From: Clostridium_AI sp964409685
Lineage (GTDB): Bacteria > Bacillota > Clostridia > Lachnospirales > Lachnospiraceae
Direction: 5' to 3'
Assembly (NCBI GenBank): GCA_964409685.1
Contig: CAYPEJ010000019.1
Coordinates: 25,100-89,099 of the forward strand
Length of the DNA: 64,000 nt
The notes beneath the pieces were generated by a model. It had not been told where the DNA came from. It saw only the letters and a list, made by a program, of their open reading frames with translations, and did no database searches. Shown in pieces: positions 53,188-62,338 of this stretch (the stretch's first letter is position 1; every line of letters starts with the position of its first letter). The position numbers and the translations under genes were made by a program.

Positions 53188-54285
53188 TTAAAGATTTGCT
53201 TCTAATATATCTGCAATACGTTTACTTGCAAAACCATCGCCATATGGATTACATGCATTACTCATTGCCTCATACGCCGCTTCATCTTCTAGCAAAGATT
53301 TAAAATGATTATAAATGACCTCTTCTTCTGTTCCAACTAACTTCAATGTCCCTGCTTGTATTCCTTCTGGACGTTCCGTTGTATCACGCATAACCAATAC
53401 TGGCTTACCAAGTGAAGGGGCTTCTTCTTGAATTCCACCTGAATCTGTTAAAATTAAATAACTTCGACTTAAGAAGTTATGAAAATCCAATACATCTAGC
53501 GGTTCGATAATTCGAATTCTTTCATCTCCACCTAATATCTTATCGGCAGTTTCTCTTACCACAGGATTCATATGAATCGGATAAATTGCCTTTACATCTG
53601 CATGTTCATCCATTACCCGCTTAATTGCCTGAAACATGTGTACCATAGGCTCGCCTAAATTTTCTCTACGATGAGCCGTAATCATAATAAGACGACTTCC
53701 CTCTGCCCATTTCAATTCTGGATGACTATAATCTTCTCGCACCGTTGTTTTCAATGCATCAATCGCTGTATTTCCAGTAACATAAATACTTTCTTCCTTT
53801 TTTCCTTCTTTTAACAAATTCTGTTTTGATAACTCAGTTGGAGCAAAATTGAACTGACTAATGATACTTACAGCCTGACGATTAAATTCTTCTGGAAAAG
53901 GACTAAATATATTATAAGTTCTAAGTCCAGCCTCAACATGTCCTACTGGAATTTGAAGATAAAAACACGCTAAAGCTGTTACAAATGTTGTGCTTGTATC
54001 ACCATGTACTAGCACAACATTTGGTTTTTCCTTCTCTAAAACTTCTTTAATCTTATTTAAAATATTCGTAGTTACATCAAATAATGTTTGTCTATCTTTC
54101 ATAATAGATAAGTCGTAATCTGGAATGACACCAAATGCATCTAATACTTGTGCAAGCATCTGTTTATGTTGTCCTGTTACACAAACAACAGTTTCCAAAC
54201 TTTCCCTTGTTTTTAATTCATTGACCAATGGACACATTTTTATTGCTTCTGGTCTAGTTCCAAATACAAGCATCACTTTCTTCAT
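53188..54285 (-). CDS. wecB: UDP-N-acetylglucosamine 2-epimerase (non-hydrolysing)
   Basis: The 365-residue GT-B-fold enzyme starts MKKVMLVFGTRPEAIKM and contains VHGDTSTTF, HVEAGLRTY, FPEEFNRQ, ITAHRRENLGE and LTDSGGIQEEAP, all signature motifs of MnaA/WecB. It makes UDP-ManNAc from UDP-GlcNAc. GGGGTGA at 54293-54299 favours ATG 54285 over an in-frame TTG two codons earlier. With WecC encoded two genes upstream, the product is probably oxidised to UDP-ManNAcA. Confidence 0.95.
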   Translation of the reverse strand: MKKVMLVFGTRPEAIKMCPLVNELKTRESLETVVCVTGQHKQMLAQVLDAFGVIPDYDLSIMKDRQTLFDVTTNILNKIKEVLEKEKPNVVLVHGDTSTTFVTALACFYLQIPVGHVEAGLRTYNIFSPFPEEFNRQAVSIISQFNFAPTELSKQNLLKEGKKEESIYVTGNTAIDALKTTVREDYSHPELKWAEGSRLIMITAHRRENLGEPMVHMFQAIKRVMDEHADVKAIYPIHMNPVVRETADKILGGDERIRIIEPLDVLDFHNFLSRSYLILTDSGGIQEEAPSLGKPVLVMRDTTERPEGIQAGTLKLVGTEEEVIYNHFKSLLEDEAAYEAMSNACNPYGDGFASKRIADILEANL

Positions 54286-54314
54286 CTTCAAATCACCCCA
54301 TACTCTTGCTTAAC

Positions 54315-55028
54315 TTATTCCTTATAACAATACGCCAAAAATGCTTCGTAGTTTTGAAATGGTCTTTCATAGGACTTATGCCTAGCAACTGCAAGGTCAT
54401 AATTTCCGTTCGTATGCATTCTCTTTTCAAAGCACTCTGTATCAAATCCATTATCACCACGTTCTTCAAACAACCAAAAGAATTCTTGTAAAACTTCTTT
54501 TGAAGGTTTCTTTCCATAGCGTTTTAAATATTCTACTGCTACAAGTTTCGCTTCCTCTATTTGTGCATTTTTTCTTTTTTCATAATAAGTTTCAATATTG
54601 CATACAACATGTGCAGGATTTCCAACTGCAACACTATCATCTGGAATATCATGATTCACTACAGAACCTGCACCAATGATGACATTATTTCCGATCGTTA
54701 CCCCTGGCAGAACAATCGTTCCTACTCCTAAAAAAACATTATTTCCGATCTTAACTTTTCCAGCAGAACCAAGAATATCACCATATTTACAGTTTGCAAC
54801 AGACCAGTCAAATCCATGAGTTAATACTGTCACTCCATGAGCAAACGATACATGATCACCAATCTCAATTAAAAAAGGGCGAGTCAAATCGAAGTATATA
54901 TTTCTTGGCGATACTAAAAACGCTCCTTCTCCAATTTTGACTCCCTTTTTTCGCATGTATCGTACATAAGATGCAGAGTCACTTTTTTCACCAAATACTA
55001 TTTTCTTTATTATTTTGCTAATTCCCAT
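54315..55028 (-). CDS. Hexapeptide-repeat acyltransferase
   Basis: The 237-residue protein has a left-handed beta-helix of hexapeptide repeats (VKIGNNVFLGVGTIVLPGVT then IGNNVIIGAGSVV) and the VAVGNPAHVV exit common to maltose/galactoside-type O-acetyltransferases and serine acetyltransferases. HGFDW may hold the catalytic His. A C-terminal extension of about 70 residues is not part of the helix. It probably O-acetylates the repeat unit or its precursor. Confidence 0.85.
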   Translation of the reverse strand: MGISKIIKKIVFGEKSDSASYVRYMRKKGVKIGEGAFLVSPRNIYFDLTRPFLIEIGDHVSFAHGVTVLTHGFDWSVANCKYGDILGSAGKVKIGNNVFLGVGTIVLPGVTIGNNVIIGAGSVVNHDIPDDSVAVGNPAHVVCNIETYYEKRKNAQIEEAKLVAVEYLKRYGKKPSKEVLQEFFWLFEERGDNGFDTECFEKRMHTNGNYDLAVARHKSYERPFQNYEAFLAYCYKE

Positions 55029-55065
55029 GTTTGAATCCTCTCAACTTAATGCATACAAAATACTC

Positions 55066-56289
55066 TTATAGGCGGTATGTTCCTTCTAAATCACATATAT
55101 TTCTTGTATCTAGAATAATTTTTCCTTTTAATTTATCCATGTTGTTTTTGATTTCATCATGCCCAACTAAAAGTACTATAATATCCACTGCATTGATAAA
55201 TTCATCTAAATCATGCATTTGATTTGGAACTACATCTTCTTTGATAAAAGGATCGTAGACTTTTACAAGATTTCCACATAAATGCTTTTCCATAGAATCT
55301 AACATTTGAAGTGTTGGGGATTCTCTCATATCATCCACGTTTTCTTTATAGGTAAGTCCATATAAACCAACTTTACTTACATCCTTTAATCCATTTTCTT
55401 GCATAATGCTGTGAACTCTTTCAAGTACGAATTCTGGCATAGAATCGTTAATTTTTCTCGCTGCTAAAATAATATTTGCGAGTCCTGGATAATCTCCAAC
55501 TAAGAACCAAGGGTCTACTGAGATACAATGCCCACCAACACCTGGACCTGGAGATAAGATATTTACTCTAGGGTGTTTATTTGCAATACGAATGATTTCA
55601 TATACATCCATTCCGTCAGAACGGCAAATCTTTGCAAGTTCGTTGGCATAAGCAATGTTAATGTCACGGAATGTATTTTCGACTACCTTTGTCATCTCGG
55701 CTGTACGAATGTCTGTTACAACAATTTCTCCTTCACAGAAAGATGCATAAATCTTTTTAATCTTTTCTCCAATTTCCTTATCATCTGCACCAATAGTACG
55801 GTTATTGTGTATTAATTCATAAACCATGTTGCCAGGAATAATTCTCTCAGGAGCATGTACAAGATTGATATCTTCTCCTAATATCCATCCTCTTTCTTCT
55901 ACCATTGGACGAACGTATTTGTCGATGGTACCTGGTGATACTGTTGATTCAATTACGATAGTTGCACCACGTGGGCAAACATCCATTACACAATTTGCAG
56001 CTGCTTCTACGTATGCTGCATCAATTTTCTTACTAAACTCATCATAAGGTGTTGGTACAGAAATAATATAAACATCAGTTCTCTGATACTCCGTAGAAAA
56101 TTTAATTCCTGCGTCTAATGCTGCTTGAAATAGTTCATCTAGTCCCTCTTCTTTAAATGTTGTCTTTCCTGCATTAAGTGTTGCTACTAATTCCTCATTG
56201 TAGTCTGTTCCAATAACTTCAACACCGTGTGAAGCTAACATAAGTGCTGTTGGTAATCCTATGTATCCTAGTCCAATAACGTTAATCAT
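55066..56289 (-). CDS. wecC: UDP-N-acetyl-D-mannosaminuronate dehydrogenase-like
   Basis: The 407-residue nucleotide-sugar dehydrogenase starts with the NAD loop INVIGLGYIGLPTALMLASHG. It holds IESTVSPGT, APERIIPGN, NTFRDINIAYANELA with catalytic residues, and GPGVGGHCISVDPWFL, where the Cys is the active-site nucleophile. The best fit is WecC, oxidising UDP-ManNAc to UDP-ManNAcA, supported by the wecB gene nearby. A UDP-GlcNAc dehydrogenase cannot be excluded. GGAGGAG precedes ATG 56289. Confidence 0.9.
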   Translation of the reverse strand: MINVIGLGYIGLPTALMLASHGVEVIGTDYNEELVATLNAGKTTFKEEGLDELFQAALDAGIKFSTEYQRTDVYIISVPTPYDEFSKKIDAAYVEAAANCVMDVCPRGATIVIESTVSPGTIDKYVRPMVEERGWILGEDINLVHAPERIIPGNMVYELIHNNRTIGADDKEIGEKIKKIYASFCEGEIVVTDIRTAEMTKVVENTFRDINIAYANELAKICRSDGMDVYEIIRIANKHPRVNILSPGPGVGGHCISVDPWFLVGDYPGLANIILAARKINDSMPEFVLERVHSIMQENGLKDVSKVGLYGLTYKENVDDMRESPTLQMLDSMEKHLCGNLVKVYDPFIKEDVVPNQMHDLDEFINAVDIIVLLVGHDEIKNNMDKLKGKIILDTRNICDLEGTYRL

Positions 56290-56307
56290 TTTTTCTCCTC
56301 CTGACTT

Positions 56308-57054
56308 TTAGTTTGACTTTATCATTCTAAATTTTGTCTTGTATGTTAATAAAACAAATTTCGCATTTCCAATGATGTATCGTTTCCACATTCTTCTTGG
56401 CTCTTGTATAAAACGATAAAACCATTCCAAACCATGGTTTTGCATCCATATTGGAGCACGATCGGTTACTCCTGCAACTACATCAAAACTTCCACCTACA
56501 CCCATTACAAATGGAATATTTAATTGGTTGATGTACTTATTTACCCAATATTCTTTTTTGGGTGAAGAAAATGCTACAAACATCATATCTGCACCAGATT
56601 CTTGCATATCTCTTACTATTGTTGGTTCATCTTTCTCAGTAAAATAGCCATTTCGATATCCTACAATATTTAAATTCGGATATTGTTTCTCGAATATTTC
56701 TTTTACTTTTACAACAACTTCCTCTTTTGCACCAAATAGATAAATCTTATATCCCTTTTCATTGGCACGCTCCACTAACTTCAAAAATAAATCAATTCCT
56801 GTTACCCTTTCTTTCAAAGGTACCCCCAATACTTTTGAAGCCCATACAATGGACGCTCCATCTGCATTGATTAATGGACAAGAGTTTACTATCTTTCGTA
56901 ATTCTTCATCTTTTTCCATCAAATTCACCTTTGATGCATTAATAACTACATGTTGTGTTGGAAGACCATCTTCAATAATTTTTTCTACTCTCTGAATGGT
57001 TTCATCCAATGATATAGCATTTACATATGTGTTCAAAATCTGATATCGACTCAT
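56308..57054 (-). CDS. WecG/TagA/CpsF-family glycosyltransferase (GT26)
   Basis: The 248-residue protein shows the family markers: INADGASIVWASKVLG, ERVTGIDLFLKL, KIYLFGAKEEVV, FVAFSSPKKEYW and MGVGGSFDVVAGVTDRAP. TagA adds ManNAc, and WecG adds ManNAcA, to GlcNAc-diphosphoundecaprenol, which suits the wecB and wecC genes just downstream. The start is uncertain: ATG 57054 follows AAAGG and gives a family-like length, but in-frame ATGs at 57078 and 57120 are possible. Confidence 0.88.
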   Translation of the reverse strand: MSRYQILNTYVNAISLDETIQRVEKIIEDGLPTQHVVINASKVNLMEKDEELRKIVNSCPLINADGASIVWASKVLGVPLKERVTGIDLFLKLVERANEKGYKIYLFGAKEEVVVKVKEIFEKQYPNLNIVGYRNGYFTEKDEPTIVRDMQESGADMMFVAFSSPKKEYWVNKYINQLNIPFVMGVGGSFDVVAGVTDRAPIWMQNHGLEWFYRFIQEPRRMWKRYIIGNAKFVLLTYKTKFRMIKSN

Positions 57055-57141
57055 ATCATTACCTTTATCTTTCTTCATTCTATTCCACTTCACTAACTGC
57101 ATAAAATTTGATTTAAGCATCTTCTAAGTACTATCCTATAT

Positions 57142-58593
57142 TTACATGGCACCATCTCGCCTAAATACAACTACAACTGTTTTCAAAATAATTCGCAGAT
57201 CCAGTGCAAAACTCCATTCGGATATATACTGTTTATCCAACTTAACGATTTCCTCAAAATCTGTAATATTATTGCGCCCACTAACCTGCCACATTCCTGT
57301 TATTCCAGGCTTTGTTGCTAGTCGTGCCCTATGATGAAGTTCATATTTTTCCCATTCATCTACTGTTGGTGGTCTTGTCCCTACAACACTCATATCCCCC
57401 AACAATACATTGAAAAACTGTGGAAATTCATCCAAACTCCAATCACGAATAAAATTACCAACACCTTTTTTGAATGTTCCATCGCTACGCTTTTTACATC
57501 CAATAATTCTAGGATCATACTCTAGTTTGAACATCATCCCATCTTTTACACGATTTTGTTCCAGTAACTCTTGTTTTCTCTCCTCAGCATCCATATACAT
57601 ACTTCTAAATTTGTATATTTTAAACTTCTTCCCATTCTTCCCAAGTCTAACTTGTGAAAAGAAAATTGACCCTGGAGATTGAATATAAATCATCGGTCCT
57701 AAAACAATGACTAAAATACCTGTAATTAAGCATCCAACAATACCAATTACAATATCAAGTGCTCGCTTTGCCAATAAGCTTCTTGGCTTAACATAATTAA
57801 TGCTGGTTGTTAAAACAGTATAATTGCCAATTCGTTCTACAAACTGCTTTTCTCCAATCTCACTTTTATATCTCGCGAATCCTCTATGTATCACGATACC
57901 CATTTCAATAAATTTACTAACTAAATCATCTGGATATTCGCCGTTTTCTGGAAGATTTATTAATATCTCATCTACCCATTCTCGACAAATATAGTCTACT
58001 ACTGTATCTCTGTTTGCTATGACCTTAGCACCTGCAATCTTTCTTCCTACCATATCGGCATCTAATACGACGATACCTGTTAATTGAAACATATTATAAT
58101 TACCCTCTTTGATGTCCTTTGCAACCTGTTCAATCATACTATTCGAAGTTATGATAACAAGTGAATTTATGTTTCTTGAAAAGAACTTATTCCTCAAACG
58201 TACTTTCCATAAAATTCTAGCAAAATAAGAAATAACCAAATGGAAGCATCCTAAATAATAGATAACTCTTTTGGGATAATTATGACACTCGCTATGGGCA
58301 AATACAAAAAATACTGTTACCAATTCCACTAGCACCACTTGCCGTAGGGTCATAACAAACTCTCTGTAATACCCTCTTTTTGTTACATTTTTAAAAGACT
58401 CAAAAAATAATGTCACAAAAACATCAATTAAGCTAACTAATAATACCGACTCATAATATTGATCCCAACTAAGCGGATTCTTTCCCCCAGTCTCAGTATA
58501 ATATGCTAGAAAAAAAGATACGTGTAAACATATTAGTTCTAAGACAATAAAGTCCAAGTGTTTACTCCAACCTTGTGGTCTCTTCTTGTACAT
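57142..58593 (-). CDS. Initiating sugar-phosphate transferase (WbaP/CpsE type)
   Basis: The 483-residue polyprenyl glycosylphosphotransferase has four N-terminal membrane helices, a CoA-binding-like domain (about 145-240), another membrane helix (VIGIVGCLITGILVIVLGP) and the C-terminal transferase domain: SPGSIFFSQVRLGKNGKKF, YKFRSMYMDAEE, DWSLDEFPQFFNVLLGDMSVVGTRP and KPGITGMWQVSGRN. It moves a sugar-1-phosphate onto undecaprenyl phosphate to start each repeat unit. It heads the assembly block after a 407-base gap. Confidence 0.93.
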   Translation of the reverse strand: MYKKRPQGWSKHLDFIVLELICLHVSFFLAYYTETGGKNPLSWDQYYESVLLVSLIDVFVTLFFESFKNVTKRGYYREFVMTLRQVVLVELVTVFFVFAHSECHNYPKRVIYYLGCFHLVISYFARILWKVRLRNKFFSRNINSLVIITSNSMIEQVAKDIKEGNYNMFQLTGIVVLDADMVGRKIAGAKVIANRDTVVDYICREWVDEILINLPENGEYPDDLVSKFIEMGIVIHRGFARYKSEIGEKQFVERIGNYTVLTTSINYVKPRSLLAKRALDIVIGIVGCLITGILVIVLGPMIYIQSPGSIFFSQVRLGKNGKKFKIYKFRSMYMDAEERKQELLEQNRVKDGMMFKLEYDPRIIGCKKRSDGTFKKGVGNFIRDWSLDEFPQFFNVLLGDMSVVGTRPPTVDEWEKYELHHRARLATKPGITGMWQVSGRNNITDFEEIVKLDKQYISEWSFALDLRIILKTVVVVFRRDGAM

Positions 58594-59000
58594 ATCTTAT
58601 TCCCCCACTTTGCACTCTCTTCAGTTTAAGTTCAACTAAGTTATAAGTATTTCTTGAAACTAATTTTAATGATGTTGCTATAATGCCACTTAAGATTGAA
58701 TTCATAATTCATAATGATATGACTATACGCTCTTACGCATACTAGTATTTAAAGAAATAGTTATATTCATTTGCACGTTATCTTATATTACTTAATCATA
58801 AATGTCTATCACATAAACACTGATCATTCCCCAAAAATATAAGATATTTTCTTAGTAATATGTTAACATCCTTATTGTACTCCTATTCCATCTTTTTATA
58901 GTACAGAACACCCTATTTCCACAACCTCCCATCGGACAAGCAACTGTTCATAAGTTTTTTCTCTGTATCGTATCACCACCTAACATACTTTGAACTATAT
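58594..59000. other. 407-base gap inside the polysaccharide locus
   Basis: No open frame with a ribosome binding site fits this AT-rich stretch. I find no convincing -35/-10 pair and no strong terminator, although TATAGT-like and TTATAT-like sequences occur on the minus strand. It probably holds a second promoter or a long leader for the assembly genes; a regulatory RNA element is possible but not shown. Confidence 0.4.
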
Positions 59001-59642
59001 CTAATATGGGCGAGACTGATTCAGCACCGCTCCAATGATATTACCTTTGCACTTTTTCAATTCTCGAATGACTCGATTGATCTGAAACCGATTGGATTTA
59101 TTATATCGAATTACGTATATAATTCCACCACACTTTGATGCTAAAATCTTACTATCTACGCACTTCTTTGCCGCAGATGTATCCAGAATGATATACTCAT
59201 ATTCCTCTTCTAACTGCGCCAACATATCTGCAAATATTTTTCTTTCAAATGCATCACATGACATATCTTTCGTATTTCCACAAGGTATTACATGTAATTC
59301 CTCATTTTCTACCCTGTATATTATATCGTCCAGTGAACAGTTTTCATTAAGATAATCGCAAAGACCTTGTTTTTTTCCATCTTTCACTTGAAGCGATATC
59401 ACATTCGACTTTCCACGATAGTCACAATTCACCCAAATAGCTTTCTTCCTACATCTACTTAAAGATAACGCTAAGTTAAAGGAAATTGTTGTTCTTCCTT
59501 CTCCACGATTTGTACTTGTTACTAAAAAAGTAGAATAGTCATATTTAACAGATATCAAATTAGTACGAAGTTCTCGAATTGAATCTTGAATATCCTTTTC
59601 AAATTCCTGTTTTGTTATTACCGCAATACCTGAATTGTTCAT
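59001..59642 (-). CDS. CpsD/CapB-like ATPase with altered P-loop
   Basis: The 213-residue protein matches the BY-kinase family that pairs with Wzz-like proteins. The Walker A region reads NRGEGRTT, with Arg where the family has the catalytic Lys (GEGKST). Walker A' is VNCDYRGKS, Walker B is YIILDTSAAKK, and the usual C-terminal tyrosine cluster is reduced to one terminal Tyr (NQSRPY). It may be a non-catalytic or modified partner in chain-length control. GAGGAG at 59648-59653 selects ATG 59642. It lies 21 bases after the Wzz-like gene. Confidence 0.85.
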   Translation of the reverse strand: MNNSGIAVITKQEFEKDIQDSIRELRTNLISVKYDYSTFLVTSTNRGEGRTTISFNLALSLSRCRKKAIWVNCDYRGKSNVISLQVKDGKKQGLCDYLNENCSLDDIIYRVENEELHVIPCGNTKDMSCDAFERKIFADMLAQLEEEYEYIILDTSAAKKCVDSKILASKCGGIIYVIRYNKSNRFQINRVIRELKKCKGNIIGAVLNQSRPY

Positions 59643-59663
59643 ACATACTCCTCTACTTTGCAA

Positions 59664-60380
59664 TTAGTTCTTGTTCTTTCTTCTCATTTTTAATTTTGAC
59701 ACATATGGAACGTTACCTATCACGTTAAGTTGCAAACAACGACCAATCTCTTCTTGATATCGAATATTCATATTCAAAATATCCAAACCTGCAAAAAGAG
59801 CAACTAATCCAAATGCAACAACTCCCATACACAATATGGTATTCTTAACTGCTGAACTCTCATAATACTCTACTGGTTCACTTGCTCGTTCTAATACCAT
59901 TGGATGTTCTGTTCCTAAGCGTTCTGACAAATAATCACATGTAACATCTTCCACCCGATTCAAAATTTTCATAATCTGAGTAGAATCATCAAATCGTAAA
60001 GAAATCTCGATAATTCTTGAATCTTGCGGATTTACAACTGTTATACTATTTTTTAATTCCCAAAATGTAATGTCCAATGCTAAATCCTTAATTACCTTTT
60101 CCAATACAATACGACTTGTAATTAATTGCATATAATCTTCTACTAATCTGCTTCCGATGTCTAAATCCTCAATTGACAAATTAATCTCTGTTCCTTCTTT
60201 ATCTATAACATAAATCTTACCAGAAGTACTATATTTCGGATATATATTATTGCCAAAGTAAGGATATGTAACCACTGCTACTAAAATTGTTGCAACAATA
60301 ATAAGTGGGCTCTTACGTAAAACTGCCTTGATAGCACGAAAGATATCTATCTGTATTTCGTCACTATTTTGATTTTCCAT
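59664..60380 (-). CDS. Wzz/YveK-like chain-length determinant
   Basis: The 238-residue protein has membrane helices at about 25-45 (PLIIVATILVAVVTYPYFG) and 180-200 (ILCMGVVAFGLVALFAGL), with an extracytoplasmic loop between them that includes an ISLRFDDSTQIMKILNRV segment typical of Wzz domains. In Gram-positive bacteria it acts as the membrane modulator of the CpsD-type ATPase in the next gene. AGGAGA at 60387-60391 fixes ATG 60380. It is the first gene of the locus. Confidence 0.88.
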   Translation of the reverse strand: MENQNSDEIQIDIFRAIKAVLRKSPLIIVATILVAVVTYPYFGNNIYPKYSTSGKIYVIDKEGTEINLSIEDLDIGSRLVEDYMQLITSRIVLEKVIKDLALDITFWELKNSITVVNPQDSRIIEISLRFDDSTQIMKILNRVEDVTCDYLSERLGTEHPMVLERASEPVEYYESSAVKNTILCMGVVAFGLVALFAGLDILNMNIRYQEEIGRCLQLNVIGNVPYVSKLKMRRKNKN

Positions 60381-60429
60381 AATCATCTCCTGCATATATT
60401 CTAAATTTTATAACCATTAACTTTTGACT

Positions 60430-60458
60430 ATTTTAACACTATCCATATAAAGTTACAA
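60430..60458 (-). promoter_or_regulatory. Likely promoter of the polysaccharide locus
   Basis: On the minus strand TTGTAA (60458-60453) is followed after 17 bases by TAAAAT (60435-60430), about 50 bases before ATG 60380. Confidence 0.5.
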
Positions 60459-60532
60459 GTTTTTTACTCATTTTTTTCATTCACACACAAATGAATTATT
60501 TTAATCCCTGACCAGTAAAACATATCACTGAT

Positions 60533-61003
60533 CTAGAAAATTTTTAAATTTGCATTTTCTAATTCTTGTCCTTTATACACTAATTTCAAGCTAAAAAAGG
60601 ATTGCTTCTCTATTTTCTTATCCAATAGTAAACGTAGGAAAATTTTATCCCCTTCCCAAAGATTTAAATCCAATATCTTTTTCTTATCCACCCATTGCAA
60701 ATGTCCTTCATCACATTCTTTCAAGGTTCCTTCGAACTTCGTTGATGTATATAAATGCATATACTCTGTCTCCCATGTATCTGAGACAAACGTAATCAGT
60801 CCGTGATATTGATAATCAAGTAAAGTCAAACCAGTCTCTTCTTTCACTTCTCGCAAAAGACATTCTTCTGGACTTTCTTTTTCCTCTAGCTTTCCTCCTA
60901 CACCAATCCACTTCCCCTCATTTGGATCCTGTTTCTTTTTTATTCGGTGAAGCATTAAATACTGCTCATTTTGTTCCACATAGCACAATGTTGTAATTTT
61001 CAT
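60533..61003 (-). CDS. Nudix hydrolase, MutT/8-oxo-dGTPase-like
   Basis: The 156-residue protein contains the Nudix box GGKLEEKESPEECLLREVKEETGL with its metal-binding REVKEE core. Preceding EGKWIGVGGKL and the DEGHLQWVDKKKIL segment fit the 8-oxo-dGTP diphosphatase group (NUDT1/MutT-like). It may clean oxidised nucleotides, but substrate specificity cannot be read from sequence. GGAGG lies before ATG 61003. Confidence 0.85.
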   Translation of the reverse strand: MKITTLCYVEQNEQYLMLHRIKKKQDPNEGKWIGVGGKLEEKESPEECLLREVKEETGLTLLDYQYHGLITFVSDTWETEYMHLYTSTKFEGTLKECDEGHLQWVDKKKILDLNLWEGDKIFLRLLLDKKIEKQSFFSLKLVYKGQELENANLKIF

Positions 61004-61108
61004 CCGCCACCTCCTTTAGCCCTTTCCATAAAACTTGCATATTTATTAAATGCTATTATAGCATATTCTTCTATTTTTCAACAGTATAATTGCTTAATTT
61101 TTGTATTC

Positions 61109-61151
61109 AACAAAAGCGTCTATGTTGCTTTACTTAAACATAAACGCTTTT
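61109..61151 (-). terminator. Terminator downstream of the metallo-beta-lactamase gene
   Basis: AAAAGCGTCTATGTT (61112-61126) pairs with AACATAAACGCTTTT (61137-61151) with one mismatch; on the minus strand TTTTGTTG follows. It lies 57 bases past the stop at 61208. Confidence 0.7.
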
Positions 61152-61207
61152 CCTGACATCTCTTTTTCATTTTTCTCGTATCTTTTCTTTGCCCTACAAC
61201 ATGTGTT

Positions 61208-62107
61208 TTATGCCTCTTCTACAGAAATCGCACCATCTTTCTCAACTGTAACAAGTAATCCTAACTGATAATTTTGAGTCACAAATACTTCTGCACCTTC
61301 GAAATATGAAATTACTTTTTTATTCGCTGAGTCTTCATCTTCTGCAGTATCTGTTGTAATAATTGCAATTTCAGGTGAACACAATTTTGCAAATTTTTGT
61401 GAAGTTGCATCTGGATTCCCATGATTTGCAACCTTCAAGATATCCGCAGATACATCGATCCCCATATCAAATAGCGTTTCCTCTTCCGCAAACTGCATAT
61501 CCCCTGTAAATAAAAATACCTTTCCATTTACGTACATTCTTAATACTAAGGAATTATCATTGTCATCTACGTTATTATACATAATAGGTCCTAGTACTTC
61601 GAAGTACACATCTTCTGCTAATTCCACCTTATCCCCTTGTACTAATTTATTTAATGGCATTTCAATTTCTTCTGCTTTTTCCTCAATATCATTGGTTCCA
61701 TCGTCATTGTCCATAGAGATTTCGGCTGCATACAGAGTATCTATCTCATATTTCTTTGCTATTTTCTTTAATCCACCTATATGGTCTTTGTGACCATGTG
61801 TTAAAAATACTCCATCTAGCTTTTCTACATGATACTTTACTAATACTTTTTCAATTGTATCAAATGATTTTTTCAATCCACAATCAATTAAATAGTTCTT
61901 TCCATCAACTTGTACCAATGTAGAATCTGCTCGTCCTGCATGAATAAAAATAACAGAAATATCATGAGTAGATTCGCTTGATGTAATCAGTGGATATGTG
62001 TTTTCACCTTCTGTACTCCTTTGTGAAAAGATTCCCCACAGTACTGCAAGTACTGCGAAAATCCCCAGAAGGATTATGACTAGTTTTACTTTAAAATGCT
62101 CTTTCAC
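61208..62107 (-). CDS. ComEC-like metallo-beta-lactamase-fold hydrolase, membrane anchored
   Basis: The 299-residue protein has an N-terminal signal-anchor (LVIILLGIFAVLAVLWGIF) and a metallo-beta-lactamase domain like the extracellular domain of ComEC/Rec2. FIHAGRADSTLVQVDGKNYLIDCG is followed by the metal motif THGHKDHIGG, then LFTGDMQFAEE and KVANHGN. Such standalone proteins are predicted phosphodiesterases or nucleases at the cell surface. GTG at 62107 after GGGAGAATAATAAG is the most likely start. Confidence 0.85.
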   Translation of the reverse strand: MKEHFKVKLVIILLGIFAVLAVLWGIFSQRSTEGENTYPLITSSESTHDISVIFIHAGRADSTLVQVDGKNYLIDCGLKKSFDTIEKVLVKYHVEKLDGVFLTHGHKDHIGGLKKIAKKYEIDTLYAAEISMDNDDGTNDIEEKAEEIEMPLNKLVQGDKVELAEDVYFEVLGPIMYNNVDDNDNSLVLRMYVNGKVFLFTGDMQFAEEETLFDMGIDVSADILKVANHGNPDATSQKFAKLCSPEIAIITTDTAEDEDSANKKVISYFEGAEVFVTQNYQLGLLVTVEKDGAISVEEA

Positions 62108-62213
62108 CTTATTATTCTCCCATCATATATTTTGGTGAAATATTATCACAAAATTGTTAACATATCGTGAACTTATTGAAAGATATCGCAAAATGATAAT
62201 ATGTATTACGTAA

Positions 62214-62249
62214 ATGTAAAAGAACAGCCAAGTAATACCTGACTGTTCT
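62214..62249 (-). terminator. Terminator of the rpsB-tsf operon
   Basis: On the minus strand AGAACAGTCA and TGGCTGTTCT form a 10-base stem with one wobble pair, followed by TTTTA. It lies about 90 bases past the tsf stop. Confidence 0.6.
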
Positions 62250-62338
62250 AAGTGTTTGATGTTTGACATATTCAATTATTTAAGACCATGCTTAAACTTT
62301 GTAATAAACTAAATTATAGCTTATCGAATGAGGGAAAA

